Shown here: positions 1 through 10,770 of the stretch, one piece after another
How the letters are laid out: each line of letters opens with the position of its first letter
Position numbering within the stretch: the first letter of the stretch is position 1
Assembly (NCBI GenBank): GCA_036521995.1
Contig: DATDGR010000242.1
Span: forward strand, 1 to 44,267
Length of the DNA: 44,267 nucleotides
Source of the DNA: Gp13-AA77 sp036521995
GTDB taxonomy: Bacteria; Acidobacteriota; Terriglobia; UBA7540
Direction: 5' to 3'
The notes under the pieces: model-generated
Seen by the model: the letters and a program-made list of their open reading frames with translations, nothing else
Databases searched by the model: none
Told to the model about the DNA's origin: nothing
Program-made: the position numbers and the translations under genes

Positions 1-330
1 CCCTTTCACCGCCGGTGCGACGCTTTAGGTTAGAAAAGTAGGGTAGTTCATAACCCTTCACCGCACGCCTGCGCCTTCCCCGCCTGGCACGTCAGTCCGT
101 TCGCTTTTCTGGACACATATCAGGCCATTGTCAAGGAAACCCTCAGTTGGCTGGATACGTGAGCCATCGCCTCGCAGGACCATGCTGCCCACTAGAATCC
201 CCCAATTCCCCCAATGGTTAGATGCGCCGGCCCGCGTCTCGTTATCGGCAATGCCCAGTGGCGCAGCAGCCGCACGTGCGGGAGCCTCGGGCTGAACCCT
301 TGGTACATCTTGTCGTCGGCGGTCAGCAGT
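1..330. other. Non-coding stretch at the left edge
   Basis: I see no convincing gene here. A plus-strand reading frame ending in a TGA near position 165 translates to a short helical-looking tail (motif FLDTYQAIVKETLSWLDT), but it is interrupted by an in-frame stop at 31-33 and I do not recognise a family. It may be the degraded end of a gene lying left of the window. The rest lies downstream of the broken hicA gene. Confidence 0.4.
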
Positions 331-539
331 TCAATCGAGGTCACCCAAGTCGAGGTCTGCCTGCTTCAGGAAGTGCTTCAGCAATCCCATCTTCAAAGGC
401 CTACTTGCGTGGATGGGGATGGACAGCCGCACTACGCTCCGGGTTTGCCACAGATGTGATGACTGCCATGAACGCGGAGAAGCTGCCAGCCGTTTCGTTC
501 AACAGTTCGAGCAAGTTCCTTGCCCGAGAGCAACCTCAT
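331..539 (-). pseudogene. hicA: HicA-like toxin, inactivated by a one-base frameshift
   Basis: HicA toxins are small dsRBD-fold mRNA interferases with a catalytic His in a G-S-H motif. Starting at an ATG that overlaps the hicB stop codon (ATGA), the frame reads MRLLSGKELARTVERNGW and then GSHHICGKPG, the hallmark HicA core, before hitting TAG at 432-434. Shifting frame by one base at about 437/438 restores the second half (VVRLSIPIHASRPLKMGLL, then KHFLKQADL), the normal HicA C-terminus. Adding back a single base gives 69 residues, the usual family length. So one base has been lost in the codon between P-G and V-V-R. The product as it stands is 35 residues and lacks the C-terminal strand and helix, so it should be non-toxic. 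A sequencing error is the main alternative. Confidence 0.8.
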
Positions 540-739
540 AGGGCGATTTCCAGCACCTGGTCATTGCCAGTCGACTGTGGATGGTCAACGTCGACGGACA
601 GGCAGGCCTCGATCGCTTCTTGCACGTTTCCCAGTAACTCTTCCATGGTTTCTCCCTGAGTGGCGCAGCCAGGAATCGCCGGAACCTCCGCCCAGTAGCC
701 CCCTTCTTCCGCCTCATGGACTACAACTTTAATCTTCAA
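536..739 (-). CDS. hicB: HicB-family antitoxin
   Basis: This 67-residue protein has the compact HicB partial-RNase-H fold signature: an N-terminal strand (KIKVVVHEAEEGGYWAEVP), the IPGCATQGET turn and the helix MEELLGNVQEAIEACL. HicB binds and neutralises HicA, and longer members also repress the operon. No C-terminal DNA-binding domain is visible, so autoregulation is uncertain. The start is TTG, chosen because a strong GAGGAGG ribosome binding site lies 4 to 5 bases upstream and the family begins at this residue. The order is hicB then hicA with a 4-base overlap, implying translational coupling. Its partner toxin is frameshifted, so this antitoxin gene appears orphaned. Confidence 0.85.
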   Translation of the reverse strand: MKIKVVVHEAEEGGYWAEVPAIPGCATQGETMEELLGNVQEAIEACLSVDVDHPQSTGNDQVLEIAL

Positions 740-919
740 GCGGCCTCCTCGGTATTCTCGGATGGAACCATGCTAACATCACCCCGGACCAAGCGGTCAC
801 TAGTCGAACCCGTGACTTGCCTAAGAGCGAGTGAACTCCCATCCCTCAACCGACCGGTCCAGTCGACAACTCGGAATCAGAGTTTGTGAGATAGGTTCCC
901 TCGGAGGCGGTACCATGCC

Positions 920-3574
<2,655 letters not shown>

Positions 3575-3634
3575 GGTTGTGACCTGATTTTGATCTTAGG
3601 AATGGAAAGGCTCAAAAGTCCAATGCAAAAAGGT

Positions 3635-3670
3635 AAGCCGCGTCCGGTGTCTTTCACGCGGACGCGGCTT
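3635..3670 (-). terminator. Hairpin terminator after the hsp20 genes
   Basis: A perfect 12-bp inverted repeat (AAGCCGCGTCCG and its complement) with a 12-base loop lies between hsp20 and clpB. Read on the minus strand it is followed by ACC and five T residues. It resembles a Rho-independent terminator that would separate, or partly attenuate, hsp20 transcription from clpB. The T-run is short and offset, so read-through into clpB is plausible. Confidence 0.65.
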
Positions 3671-3715
3671 CCAGCAACCGAGGCGGCAGCCATCGCTGCT
3701 TGAGATGCCCTCGCC

Positions 3716-4162
3716 TCAGTGAGTGACGATCTTGATTGTCTTTGGCTTGGCTTCCTCGCGCTTTGGCAGTGTCAGTGTGAGCACCCCGTTGGAGTACTCC
3801 GCCTTCGCCTTCTCCGAATTCACGCTGCCCGGCAAGGGGAACGCGCGCGAAAAGGCGCCGTAAGCGCGCTCGACGTGGTGATAGCCGTCTTTGTGCACTT
3901 CGTTCTCGAACTTGCGCTCGCCCTTGAGCCAGAGAGTACCGTCCTCAACCCGGATTTCGACATCCTTCGGATCGACACCGGGCAGCTCCGCCTTCAGCAC
4001 AATGTCTTGGTCGGTCTCGTAGATGTCCACAGGCGGAGCCCAGGCGCGAGTACCGGGAGCGCCTTCGTCAAAGAAACGCGAAAAGGTATCGTTGAACAAA
4101 CGATTGAACTGGTCCTGGGTGGTGACCAGGTCCCGGAACGGTTCCCAACGAACAATCGCCAT
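3716..4162 (-). CDS. Small heat-shock protein Hsp20 (copy 1)
   Basis: This 148-residue alpha-crystallin-domain chaperone binds unfolding proteins without ATP and assembles into cytoplasmic oligomers. The N-terminal arm (MAIVRWEPFRDLVTTQDQF) is followed by the alpha-crystallin domain (about 40-138), including WAPPVDIYE, the AELPGVDPKDVEIRVEDGTL segment typical of the family, GERKFENE and the conserved GVLTLTLPK that precedes the C-terminal tail with the IKI (I-x-I) oligomerisation motif. A good AGGAGGT site lies upstream of the ATG. It is about 60-70 percent identical by eye to the next gene upstream, so the pair arose by tandem duplication. It probably shares the promoter of that gene. Confidence 0.96.
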   Translation of the reverse strand: MAIVRWEPFRDLVTTQDQFNRLFNDTFSRFFDEGAPGTRAWAPPVDIYETDQDIVLKAELPGVDPKDVEIRVEDGTLWLKGERKFENEVHKDGYHHVERAYGAFSRAFPLPGSVNSEKAKAEYSNGVLTLTLPKREEAKPKTIKIVTH

Positions 4163-4207
4163 TTTGTTGAACCTCCTAATTCTCTTGATTTTTTTGGCTT
4201 CCAGGTG

Positions 4208-4243
4208 GCCGGGAGGATGGTCTTGAACCCTTACACTCCCGGC
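4208..4243 (-). other. Hairpin between the two hsp20 genes
   Basis: GCCGGGAG and CTCCCGGC form a perfect 8-bp stem with a 20-base loop in the 104-bp gap between the two hsp20 genes. No T-run follows on the minus strand, so it is more likely an RNA stability or processing hairpin, or a weak attenuator, than a full terminator. Confidence 0.35.
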
Positions 4244-4266
4244 GCACGTTCTGAATCTGGGCGAGC

Positions 4267-4758
4267 TTACTTGCTTGAGCCCGCCGTTGCGGCCTGAGCC
4301 TTGCCCTCCGAAACCTGAATCTTGATGGTCTTGGGCTTAGCTTCCTCGCGCTTCGCCAGCTTGAGGGTCAGGACTCCGTCCTTGTACTCGGCCGTCACAT
4401 TCTCCGTGTTGACGGTCGCCGGTAGAGTGAACGACCGCGAGAATGCTCCGTAAGTGCGCTCCACGCGGTGATAGGAGCCCTCCTTCAGGTCCTTCTCTGA
4501 CTTGCGCTCGCCGCGGATGAAAAGGGTCTGATTCTCAACGCGAACTTCCACGTCCTTCGGGTCGATACCCGGGAGCTCCGCCTTGATCACCAGGTTCTGC
4601 TCGGTTTCATAGATGTCAACGGCCGGTGCCCAAGCCCGGTTGCCCAACTCCTGTCCCTCCGAGCCAAATGCCTGGCCAAAGGTCTGATTGAACAGTTGAT
4701 TCAAACGGTCCTGAGTGGTGAGAAGCTCACGAAATGGTTCCCAACGAACAATCGCCAT
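4267..4758 (-). CDS. Small heat-shock protein Hsp20 (copy 2)
   Basis: A 163-residue Hsp20 with the same start (MAIVRWEPFRELLTTQDRL) as its neighbour and a full alpha-crystallin domain: WAPAVDIYETEQ, AELPGIDPKDVEVRVENQTL, GERKSEKD, GVLTLKLAK and IKIQV (I-x-I motif). It differs from copy 1 by a longer C-terminal extension rich in Ala, Ser and Lys. It is the promoter-proximal gene of the cluster. The ribosome binding site AAGGAGG lies within a short GGTT/AACC hairpin, and a sigma70-like promoter lies about 60 bases upstream. The two paralogues may form mixed oligomers, which is inference. Confidence 0.96.
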   Translation of the reverse strand: MAIVRWEPFRELLTTQDRLNQLFNQTFGQAFGSEGQELGNRAWAPAVDIYETEQNLVIKAELPGIDPKDVEVRVENQTLFIRGERKSEKDLKEGSYHRVERTYGAFSRSFTLPATVNTENVTAEYKDGVLTLKLAKREEAKPKTIKIQVSEGKAQAATAGSSK

Positions 4759-4807
4759 GGTTATACAACCTCCTTCGAGATATGGGTTACCCGCTGCTGC
4801 GGGTACC
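4759..4807 (-). promoter_or_regulatory. Possible RNA-thermometer-like 5' UTR of hsp20
   Basis: The predicted leader of the promoter-proximal hsp20 holds two hairpins. One has the stem ACCCGC/GCGGGT with a four-base loop (4789-4804, extendable by GGT/ACC). The other has GGTT/AACC around GTAT at 4759-4770, which takes in the 3' part of the AAGGAGG site and sits just before the ATG. Hsp20 genes in many bacteria are controlled by heat-melting leaders such as ROSE or fourU elements. I do not see a clear ROSE consensus, so this is a candidate only. Confidence 0.3.
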
Positions 4808-4820
4808 TTAATAGATGCGT

Positions 4821-4849
4821 AGCATATACCATTAGTTTCGTGATGTCAA
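4821..4849 (-). promoter_or_regulatory. Sigma70-like promoter of the hsp20 cluster
   Basis: On the minus strand a perfect TTGACA -35 box and a TATGCT -10 box are separated by exactly 17 bases. The predicted transcription start lies about 55 bases before the hsp20 ATG. No CIRCE (TTAGCACTC) operator is visible around it, so HrcA control is not supported. Confidence 0.65.
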
Positions 4850-4964
4850 TTGATTTTAGTGTAAGACTATCAAGTTTATACAACTGTAATATAATCAATC
4901 GTTTACATGATATATTTGTCCTGTCAGAGTTCTGTTTAGACCCGAATTATTTGACTTCTACGGG

Positions 4965-6248
4965 TTATTCGGCCGTGGCGAAGTACCCAGTCTTGGCGCG
5001 GACACGGATGTCTTTTTTCGCCACCGCCACCCGGATGATGCGGTAGGTGCCGTCTAGGCTCGAATTGAGCGGCGAATAGCCGATGAAATACTGATCGTCC
5101 AGCTCCCGCCCAATGGCCTCCACCGAGTCCGAGAGATGCGCCAGGCGCTCGGCGGTGTAGATGCCGGTCTTCGCATCCAGGCCCTCGTTCTGTGACGTGC
5201 AACCGATCTGCCCGTGGGCGAGGTAACCGCTGCCGAGGTCGGTGCCGGCCGGATTCTCCTGAGGAAAGAAGTAGGCCCCGCCCGTCAGCTCGGCCATTTT
5301 TTTGAGCACCGAATTGGATTCGGCGCCGAAGCCGTAGGGCGAGTTCACGATCGTGTAGATGGTGGTCTCGGCGCGGTGCGCCATGGAGACCACCTCGTCA
5401 AAGGTGTGCGTGCTTTGCACGTCGAGGCCGTCGCTCATGACCACCAATACGCGGCGGGTTGACTCCGGATCGCCTGAACTCATCAGCTTTTCGCGGCAGG
5501 CGGTGTAGATGGCGTCGTAGAGGGCTTTGCCTCCGCCGGCTTTGAGATCGCGGATGCTGTCGTTCAACTCGTCGGGGTCGCTGGAGAAGTCGTGCAGGAT
5601 AGAGCTGCTGGAGTCGAAGGTCTCAAGAAAAACCTGGTTCTTGGAATTGTGTCCCTGCAGCATCTGGTAGACGAACTCCGCGGCCGCGTCCTTCTCATAG
5701 GAAAGCAGCGGCCGAGCGCTGTTGCTGGTGTCGATAATCAGTCCGATACGCAACGGCGGGGCAGGTTCCTGCCTGAAATAGTCGATGGGCTGCAGCTTCC
5801 CGTCCTCATAAACGCGGAAATCCTTCTCGGTGAGGTCGATCACCGGAGTGCCGCGCTTGTCGAGAACGGTCACCGGTACGTTGACCACCTGCACGCGCAC
5901 ACGCAGCGTCTTCTGAGCGGACGCCGCTACCGCCTGGCCCGCGGGCGTGCCCGGAGTTGTCGAAGGGGTTGAGGCGGTCTCGCTGGCTGTGCGGGCCGAG
6001 CTGGCCACAGCGGAAGGATTGCCTGAGCCGGCGGCACCGGACGGCCGGTTCTGTGCAGCGCGAAGGATGGAAGCCCAACTTAGAGCGGCCGTCAGGACCA
6101 CAGTCAGCAGCAGGCCCGCAGGGAAACAGGCACTCCGACGCGTTACCCGGCCGCGCCCCGCGCGGCTGTCGCTGCGTTGCGACCTCCGAACACCGCCCCG
6201 TCTCTCCGACGCCACCTTCCTGGGACACCCGCGCCACCGTCCTTGCAT
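4965..6248 (-). CDS. Exported VWFA-related domain protein
   Basis: The 427-residue product has a long basic N-terminus, a hydrophobic segment (about 42-63) acting as signal anchor or signal peptide, and a Ser/Thr/Ala/Pro-rich linker to about 112. A conserved beta region follows (VNVPVTVLDKRGTPVIDLTE and FRVYEDGKLQPI), then a von Willebrand A domain with an intact MIDAS DTSNS (Asp173, Ser175, Ser177), VVMSDG and a C-terminal YFIGYSP...RVRAKTGYFA end. This architecture matches the VWFA-related protein family abundant in acidobacteria, whose function is unknown; metal-dependent adhesion in the periplasm or at the surface is the family-level guess. The ATG has a GAGGTGAGGA site. It is transcribed away from the CDF gene, with a repeat-containing region between. 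Confidence 0.9.
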   Translation of the reverse strand: MQGRWRGCPRKVASERRGGVRRSQRSDSRAGRGRVTRRSACFPAGLLLTVVLTAALSWASILRAAQNRPSGAAGSGNPSAVASSARTASETASTPSTTPGTPAGQAVAASAQKTLRVRVQVVNVPVTVLDKRGTPVIDLTEKDFRVYEDGKLQPIDYFRQEPAPPLRIGLIIDTSNSARPLLSYEKDAAAEFVYQMLQGHNSKNQVFLETFDSSSSILHDFSSDPDELNDSIRDLKAGGGKALYDAIYTACREKLMSSGDPESTRRVLVVMSDGLDVQSTHTFDEVVSMAHRAETTIYTIVNSPYGFGAESNSVLKKMAELTGGAYFFPQENPAGTDLGSGYLAHGQIGCTSQNEGLDAKTGIYTAERLAHLSDSVEAIGRELDDQYFIGYSPLNSSLDGTYRIIRVAVAKKDIRVRAKTGYFATAE

Positions 6249-6715
6249 GGTTCCTCACCTCACTTCCCCCATCTTAACGCAAAATGGTCGGAGCCGTATG
6301 TGGCACAAAAGTGGGAAAAATGCAGCCTAAATTTACATTCAAGGACAAAATAAGACGGCCAAAACGCAACTATCTATATTGTTATCAACAACTCGCTGGG
6401 TTTATGTCGATAAGCGATTTATTTTCAGATAGTTGCTGGGTTTATCGAAATTCCAAAACAGTATCTACTTTATTTTCATCGAGATGCTGGGTTCGTTCGT
6501 ACATAATTCGATTTTTTCTCGCCGGGGGGGCAAGACGAGGACTTGCGAAAGGGTTGAAGAGGCGCGAAGAGTTTCCTGCCAATTTCTCAGCGATTGCCGC
6601 TGGCGAAGGTCGTCCAGGTCGAAAGAATCCATACAGTTAGAATTATCCATCAGTTATCGCATAATTTCAAGGGCGAATTGCGCCTCGCCGGCGGATGCCG
6701 TAGAATCCGGGAAGG
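6249..6715. other. AT-rich divergent intergenic region with repeats
   Basis: No gene is visible on either strand. The stretch is clearly more AT-rich than its neighbours and serves as the shared upstream region of the VWFA gene (minus) and the CDF gene (plus). It holds the three GCTGGGTT repeats listed separately. A weak promoter-like pair, TTAGAA and CATAAT with 17-base spacing (6637-6665), precedes the CDF gene. Confidence 0.5.
6370..6500 (+). repeat. Three GCTGGGTT-centred direct repeats
   Basis: Three units share an AT-rich left half ending near A-G-A-T and the core GCTGGGTT(T/C)(A/G)T. Core positions are 6395, 6435 and 6486, so spacing is 40 and 51 bases. A fourth copy starts at 44240. 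The copies differ mainly in the left half. Spacing is irregular and intervening sequences are also AT-rich, so this is not a CRISPR array. Function unknown; a dispersed repeat family or a cluster of protein binding sites are both possible. Confidence 0.6.
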
Positions 6716-7630
6716 ATGCATATCCACTCGCATGCTCACTCGGCGAGTTGGGCAATCAAGCTGGCACTGGGCGTGACTGTGGTGCTGGTGGTGGTGGAGT
6801 TCATCGCCGGGCACGTGGGCCACAGCCTGGCGCTGGTGAGTGATGGCTGGCACAACTTGACCGACCTGCCGTCGATGGGCCTGGCGTGGCTCGCGCTTCA
6901 TTTCGAGCGTAAGACTCCCGATCAGCAAAGGACTTATGGGTACCAGCGGGCCGGGGTTCTGGCGGCTTTTGTCAACGCTCTCCTGCTGGCGGCGGTGGCG
7001 GCCTACCTTTGCTTCGAGGGCTATCAGAGGATTGTCCATCCGGAGCCGATCTCCTCCCACCTCATGTTGATCGTGGGTGTGTTCGCCCTTATCGGCAACA
7101 GCACGATCACGCTGGCTTTAAGCGGGGGCCGGCACGACCTCAACCTCCGGGCCATTTTCATCCACAACTTCGGCGACGCTCTCTCCAACCTGGGGATTAT
7201 CGCCGGCGCCTGGCTGATCGCGCGCACAGGCCAGCAGTTGATAGACCCGCTGCTCGCCTTCGTCATTGCCGGCATGATCTTGTGGGGCACGGCCGGCATC
7301 CTCGGCGGATCAGCCAACATTCTGCTGGAGGGAGCTCCCAAGGGAATGAGCCTCAACGAGTTAGCTAGCTCCATGCTGATCGTCCCAGGCGTGCGCGAGG
7401 TGCACGACATTCACGTCTGGAGCCTCGGGTCGAAGTCCCATGCGCTCTCCTGCCACGTCCGGATCCTCGACATGCCGACTTCGGAGAGTGAATTGATTGC
7501 CCGGCGCATCTGCGATGCGCTGGCGCGGGATTTCGGAGTCGACCACGCCACCATCCAGTTCGAGCACACCCACGAGCCGGGCGACTTCCATAAATACATG
7601 CCTGTGACGGCGGCGCCGACCAAGAAGTGA
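6716..7630 (+). CDS. Cation diffusion facilitator (Zn/Co/Cd exporter)
   Basis: This 304-residue inner-membrane antiporter exports divalent metal ions, usually zinc, in exchange for protons. The N-terminus is short and His-rich (MHIHSHAHS), followed by six membrane segments and a cytoplasmic C-terminal domain. The metal site residues are present: SDGWHNLTD in helix 2 (Asp and His-x-x-x-Asp) and HNFGDALSN in helix 5 (His-x-x-x-Asp). The C-terminal domain carries VREVHDIHVWSLGS and the terminal HATIQFEH typical of CzcD/ZitB-type members. A GGGAAGG sequence abuts the ATG. It ends 22 bases before the convergent serS. Zinc is the most probable substrate, but the exact metal cannot be read from sequence. 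Confidence 0.93.
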   Translation: MHIHSHAHSASWAIKLALGVTVVLVVVEFIAGHVGHSLALVSDGWHNLTDLPSMGLAWLALHFERKTPDQQRTYGYQRAGVLAAFVNALLLAAVAAYLCFEGYQRIVHPEPISSHLMLIVGVFALIGNSTITLALSGGRHDLNLRAIFIHNFGDALSNLGIIAGAWLIARTGQQLIDPLLAFVIAGMILWGTAGILGGSANILLEGAPKGMSLNELASSMLIVPGVREVHDIHVWSLGSKSHALSCHVRILDMPTSESELIARRICDALARDFGVDHATIQFEHTHEPGDFHKYMPVTAAPTKK

Positions 7631-7652
7631 AGGATTCTCGATCCCTCGTGAC

Positions 7653-8936
7653 TCAGTCGCCCGGGGGCTCGATCCTCTCGAGGCCGTCGAGGTAAGGGCG
7701 CAGAGCTTCGGGGACGATCACTGACCCGTCGGCTTGCTGGTAATTTTCGAGGATAGCGAGCCACGTCCGGCCAACGGCCAGGCCGCTGCCGTTAAGCGTG
7801 TGCAGGTACTCGGATTTGCCCTGCTTCCCGCGCCGGAAGCGCAGGCTGGCGCGGCGGGCTTGAAAGGCCTCGAAGTTGGAGCAGGAAGAGATCTCCTTGT
7901 ATTCGCGGCTGGACGGCAGCCAGACCTCGAGGTCGTAGGTCTTGGCTGAGCTGAAGCCGAGATCCCCGGTCGAGAGAGCCATCACGCGATAGGGCAGCTT
8001 CAGCCGCTGCAGGATGACTTCGGCGTCGCGGGTGAGGGATTCGAGCTCGTCGTAGGAGGTCTCCGGCAGCGTGAACTTCACCAGCTCGACTTTCTGAAAC
8101 TGATGCTGACGGATGATGCCGCGCGTGTCTTTGCCGGCCGCACCCGCCTCACTGCGGAAACAGGCGGTCCAAGCGCAGTGCTTCACGGGCAGCGCCTCGG
8201 CCTCCAGCACCTCGTCGCGATAAAGATTGGTAACCGGCACCTCGGCGGTTGGAATCAGCCAAAAATCTGTTCCTTCCAGCTTGAAGGAGTCGCCGGCGAA
8301 CTTCGGCAACTGCCCGGTCCCGAAGAGGCTGGCCGAATTGACCATGAAAGGCGGCAGGATCTCGGTATAGCCGTGCTCGCGGGTGTGCACATCGAGCATG
8401 AAGTTAGCGAGCGCGCGCTCGAGCTTGGCGCCGACGCCGCGGTACACCGCGAACCGGGCGCCCGTGATCTTAGCCGCGCGCTCGAGGTCGAGAATGCCGA
8501 GGGCCGGGCCCAAGTCCCAATGGGCCTTGGGCTCAAAGTCGAACGGACGCGGCTCGCCCCAACGCCGGATTTCCTCGTTCTCGGCCGCGCTCCGACCGAC
8601 GGGGACGGTCGGGTGTGGAATATTGGGGATGTTGCGCAGCAGTTCGCGCAACTGCTCGTCGCGCGCCTTGGCCTGTTTGTCGAGCTCGGCGATCTCCTCG
8701 CCCACCTGGCGCATCTCGGCGATGGGAGCGGAGGCGTCGTGTTTCTGTTTCTTGAGAACAGCAATCTGGTCAGAGGACTTGTTTCGGCGCGCCTTCAGAC
8801 CTTCGACTTCCACCAGCAGCTTGCGGCGCTCGCGGTCGAGACTCTCGAAGTCGGCCAGCACGTCCGTCATGCCGCGGTCGCGCATTTTCTGCTGCACCAG
8901 TTCGAGATTCTCGCGGACAAAACTGAGTTCCAGCAT
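7653..8936 (-). CDS. serS: Seryl-tRNA synthetase
   Basis: SerRS charges tRNA-Ser with serine. The 427-residue protein has the N-terminal antiparallel coiled coil (about 25-105) that grips the long variable arm of tRNA-Ser, then a class II catalytic core: TGARFAVYRG, the motif 2 region FRSEAGAAGKDTRGIIRQHQ and the motif 3 region GSGLAVGRTWLAILENYQ. The ATG at this position was preferred over a GTG seven codons upstream because the family begins MLELSFVREN and a GGGAG site precedes it at suitable distance. No T-box leader was found. It is a single gene convergent with the CDF exporter. Confidence 0.97.
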   Translation of the reverse strand: MLELSFVRENLELVQQKMRDRGMTDVLADFESLDRERRKLLVEVEGLKARRNKSSDQIAVLKKQKHDASAPIAEMRQVGEEIAELDKQAKARDEQLRELLRNIPNIPHPTVPVGRSAAENEEIRRWGEPRPFDFEPKAHWDLGPALGILDLERAAKITGARFAVYRGVGAKLERALANFMLDVHTREHGYTEILPPFMVNSASLFGTGQLPKFAGDSFKLEGTDFWLIPTAEVPVTNLYRDEVLEAEALPVKHCAWTACFRSEAGAAGKDTRGIIRQHQFQKVELVKFTLPETSYDELESLTRDAEVILQRLKLPYRVMALSTGDLGFSSAKTYDLEVWLPSSREYKEISSCSNFEAFQARRASLRFRRGKQGKSEYLHTLNGSGLAVGRTWLAILENYQQADGSVIVPEALRPYLDGLERIEPPGD

Positions 8937-9212
8937 GTTGATAAGGCTCCCGACCACGCGCGCTAGAGATCGCTCGCAGTTGCGTCCAGGGTAGAACTCA
9001 ATCTAAGCGGGGGTCATCGGGCTGTCAAACCGCCGATGGGCCTAAGCGTGCGACGCCTCGGCCGCGACCCTTTCCAGGGCTGACGGCTCTCGCCCTGGGG
9101 TCGCGCGACACCTGCCCCGTATGAAACGGTTTCCGGGTGAACTTCACTAAACCTGCAGAGGCTCCGCTGGCGGGGGCCCTCAACGGAAATCAAGAACAAA
9201 AAGGAGACCGTC

Positions 9213-9653
9213 ATGAAATGGAGTCGAAGCTTTGCGTTGCTCAGGCTCTTCGGGCTCGCACTGCTGATAGCGCACCTTAACCCGGGAGTAGGGAACGCCC
9301 AAGATTTCAAAGGAGAATTCACTCTGCCCTTTGATGCTCGCTGGGGCGGCGGCACACTGCCGGCGGGAAACTATTCCTTCACGCTGGACAAAGCCGAATC
9401 ATCGGGCACGCTGTACCTCTCTCAAGGGACGCGGACCGTGGCTTTGATTCACAGCCAAGGCCATAGCTACACCCAATCGGGTCGCTGCGCGCTGACCGTG
9501 TCACAAAGCCGCGATGGAAACGCGGTGCGTGAGCTGAGTCTGCCGCAAATTGGGGTGGCTCTGCATTACGCACCCCGTAAGCCCCGGCGCGGCACGGCGG
9601 CTGCGGAGAAGGAAATCGCCCAGGCGATTCCAGTCACCATCGCCGGCAAGTGA
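9213..9653 (+). CDS. Small secreted protein of unknown function
   Basis: A 146-residue protein with a clear signal peptide (basic MKWSR, hydrophobic core, cleavage probably after VGNAQ near residue 30). The mature part begins DFKGEFTLPFDARWGGGTLP and contains PAGNYSFTLDKA. This resembles short acidobacterial secreted beta-rich proteins with a lead-in of the form F-x-V-x-LPAGxY, none of which has an assigned function to my knowledge. The C-terminal third is basic. AAGGAGA precedes the ATG at good distance. It has no operon partner: serS is divergent upstream and the DUF1080 gene is convergent downstream. Confidence 0.75.
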   Translation: MKWSRSFALLRLFGLALLIAHLNPGVGNAQDFKGEFTLPFDARWGGGTLPAGNYSFTLDKAESSGTLYLSQGTRTVALIHSQGHSYTQSGRCALTVSQSRDGNAVRELSLPQIGVALHYAPRKPRRGTAAAEKEIAQAIPVTIAGK

Positions 9654-9850
9654 CCATCAGACTGACTCAGGAACACCGAGGGCCGGAGCCTCCAGGGCTG
9701 TGGCCCTCCCGAACCTCCTCTCGTGTCCATTGAAACGGGAAGAGCTTTCCGGCCTCGGCAATGCAGGCCCCGTAGAAGACCGCCGAACTACCCTCCATCA
9801 TCGCGGCGCACTTCTGTTCTTCAGCAAGGACCGATCGGCGCCCGCGCCGG

Positions 9851-10504
9851 TCAGGGCTCGACTGAACGAATGGCCACTTCCCTAAAGATGACCGGCGTGT
9901 TGCCGGGATGGTTCTGCAAGCCGATGTAGCCCGAGTCGGGGCGAAGGCCGCGGTCCGGCTCGTAATTCTTTTTCTTGGGCGGCACCGGCTGCCCTTCAGT
10001 GTAGTCGGTTATCTTGACGCCATTGAGTTCGACCACCGTGCGCGGGCCATTCAGCGTAATGACCATGGTGTTCCAGTCCCCGGGCGGTTTCTGCGAACGG
10101 GCCATCGCCTTGGTGAGCGAATAGAGGACGCCGGTGCAGTGGTAGTCGTCACCGCTGTTGTCAATCTGCACTTCGTAGCCCTTGTTCACGGGCATCCAGG
10201 GCTCGGTCGGTGTCTCAGGAATACGGATAAACACGCCCGAATTCGAATCCGGCGCCGTGGTTTTGAATACCACGCGAATCTGAGCGTTGCCGATCTTCTC
10301 CGGCGTATACCACAGCAGGCCCATGCCCCCTTGTGTCGTCAACAAGCCGTCCTGCACGGTAAAGTCGCCGGGGCCGACGTGCTCCCACCCCTCCAGATCC
10401 TTACCATCAAAGATCTGTTTCCATTGCCCCGCATCTTGCGCAGATGAAAGCGCGGGAATCGCCATCAGTGCCAGGAGAGCCATGCTCGGAATCCAGCGAA
10501 TCAT
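9851..10504 (-). CDS. Secreted DUF1080 (3-keto-disaccharide hydrolase-like) protein
   Basis: The 217-residue product begins with a signal peptide (MIRWIPSMALLALMAIPAL, cleavage near SSAQ). The mature domain opens with KQIFDGKDLEGWEHVGPGDF, followed by GLLWYTPEKIGNAQIRVVFK, NSGVFIRIPE, GYEVQIDN, WNTMVITLNG and GYIGLQNH. This is the DUF1080 concanavalin-like jelly-roll fold, some members of which hydrolyse 3-keto-disaccharides or bind glycans. The ATG was chosen because GGAGGAGG lies immediately upstream and the signal peptide starts here; longer upstream frames are not needed. The specific substrate is unknown. Confidence 0.88.
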   Translation of the reverse strand: MIRWIPSMALLALMAIPALSSAQDAGQWKQIFDGKDLEGWEHVGPGDFTVQDGLLTTQGGMGLLWYTPEKIGNAQIRVVFKTTAPDSNSGVFIRIPETPTEPWMPVNKGYEVQIDNSGDDYHCTGVLYSLTKAMARSQKPPGDWNTMVITLNGPRTVVELNGVKITDYTEGQPVPPKKKNYEPDRGLRPDSGYIGLQNHPGNTPVIFREVAIRSVEP

Positions 10505-10770
10505 ACCTCCTCCTCCCGACCCAAAGCTGCCTTCTGTGCCCTGTTCTGATTTCGCAAGGAGCCGATTATCTCGTGACCCACCCCAAGATGATTGACATCT
10601 CCGGAGTCCACAAAATACCATACCGCGAAGGTACTTGTTGCAAGGATCGGGGGCGCCACGTCGTCTGAACCCATTCACATGGCCTCCTTTGAGTCTTGCT
10701 CATATTGTGAGACCTTATTTGGTATAGAGCCCGGTGACGTGCCGAGCGAGGCGCTGCGCGATGGAACCTT

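Noticed and set aside
80..165. C-terminal fragment of a transposase or other gene at the left edge
   Set aside because: The peptide tail is too short to assign, and an upstream in-frame stop breaks it.
4936..5202. Separate small minus-strand gene overlapping the end of the VWFA gene
   Set aside because: It lies in another frame of the VWFA coding sequence and has no independent signal.
6370..6500. CRISPR array
   Set aside because: Only three degenerate units with spacings of 40 and 51 bases, no constant repeat boundary and no cas genes in the window.
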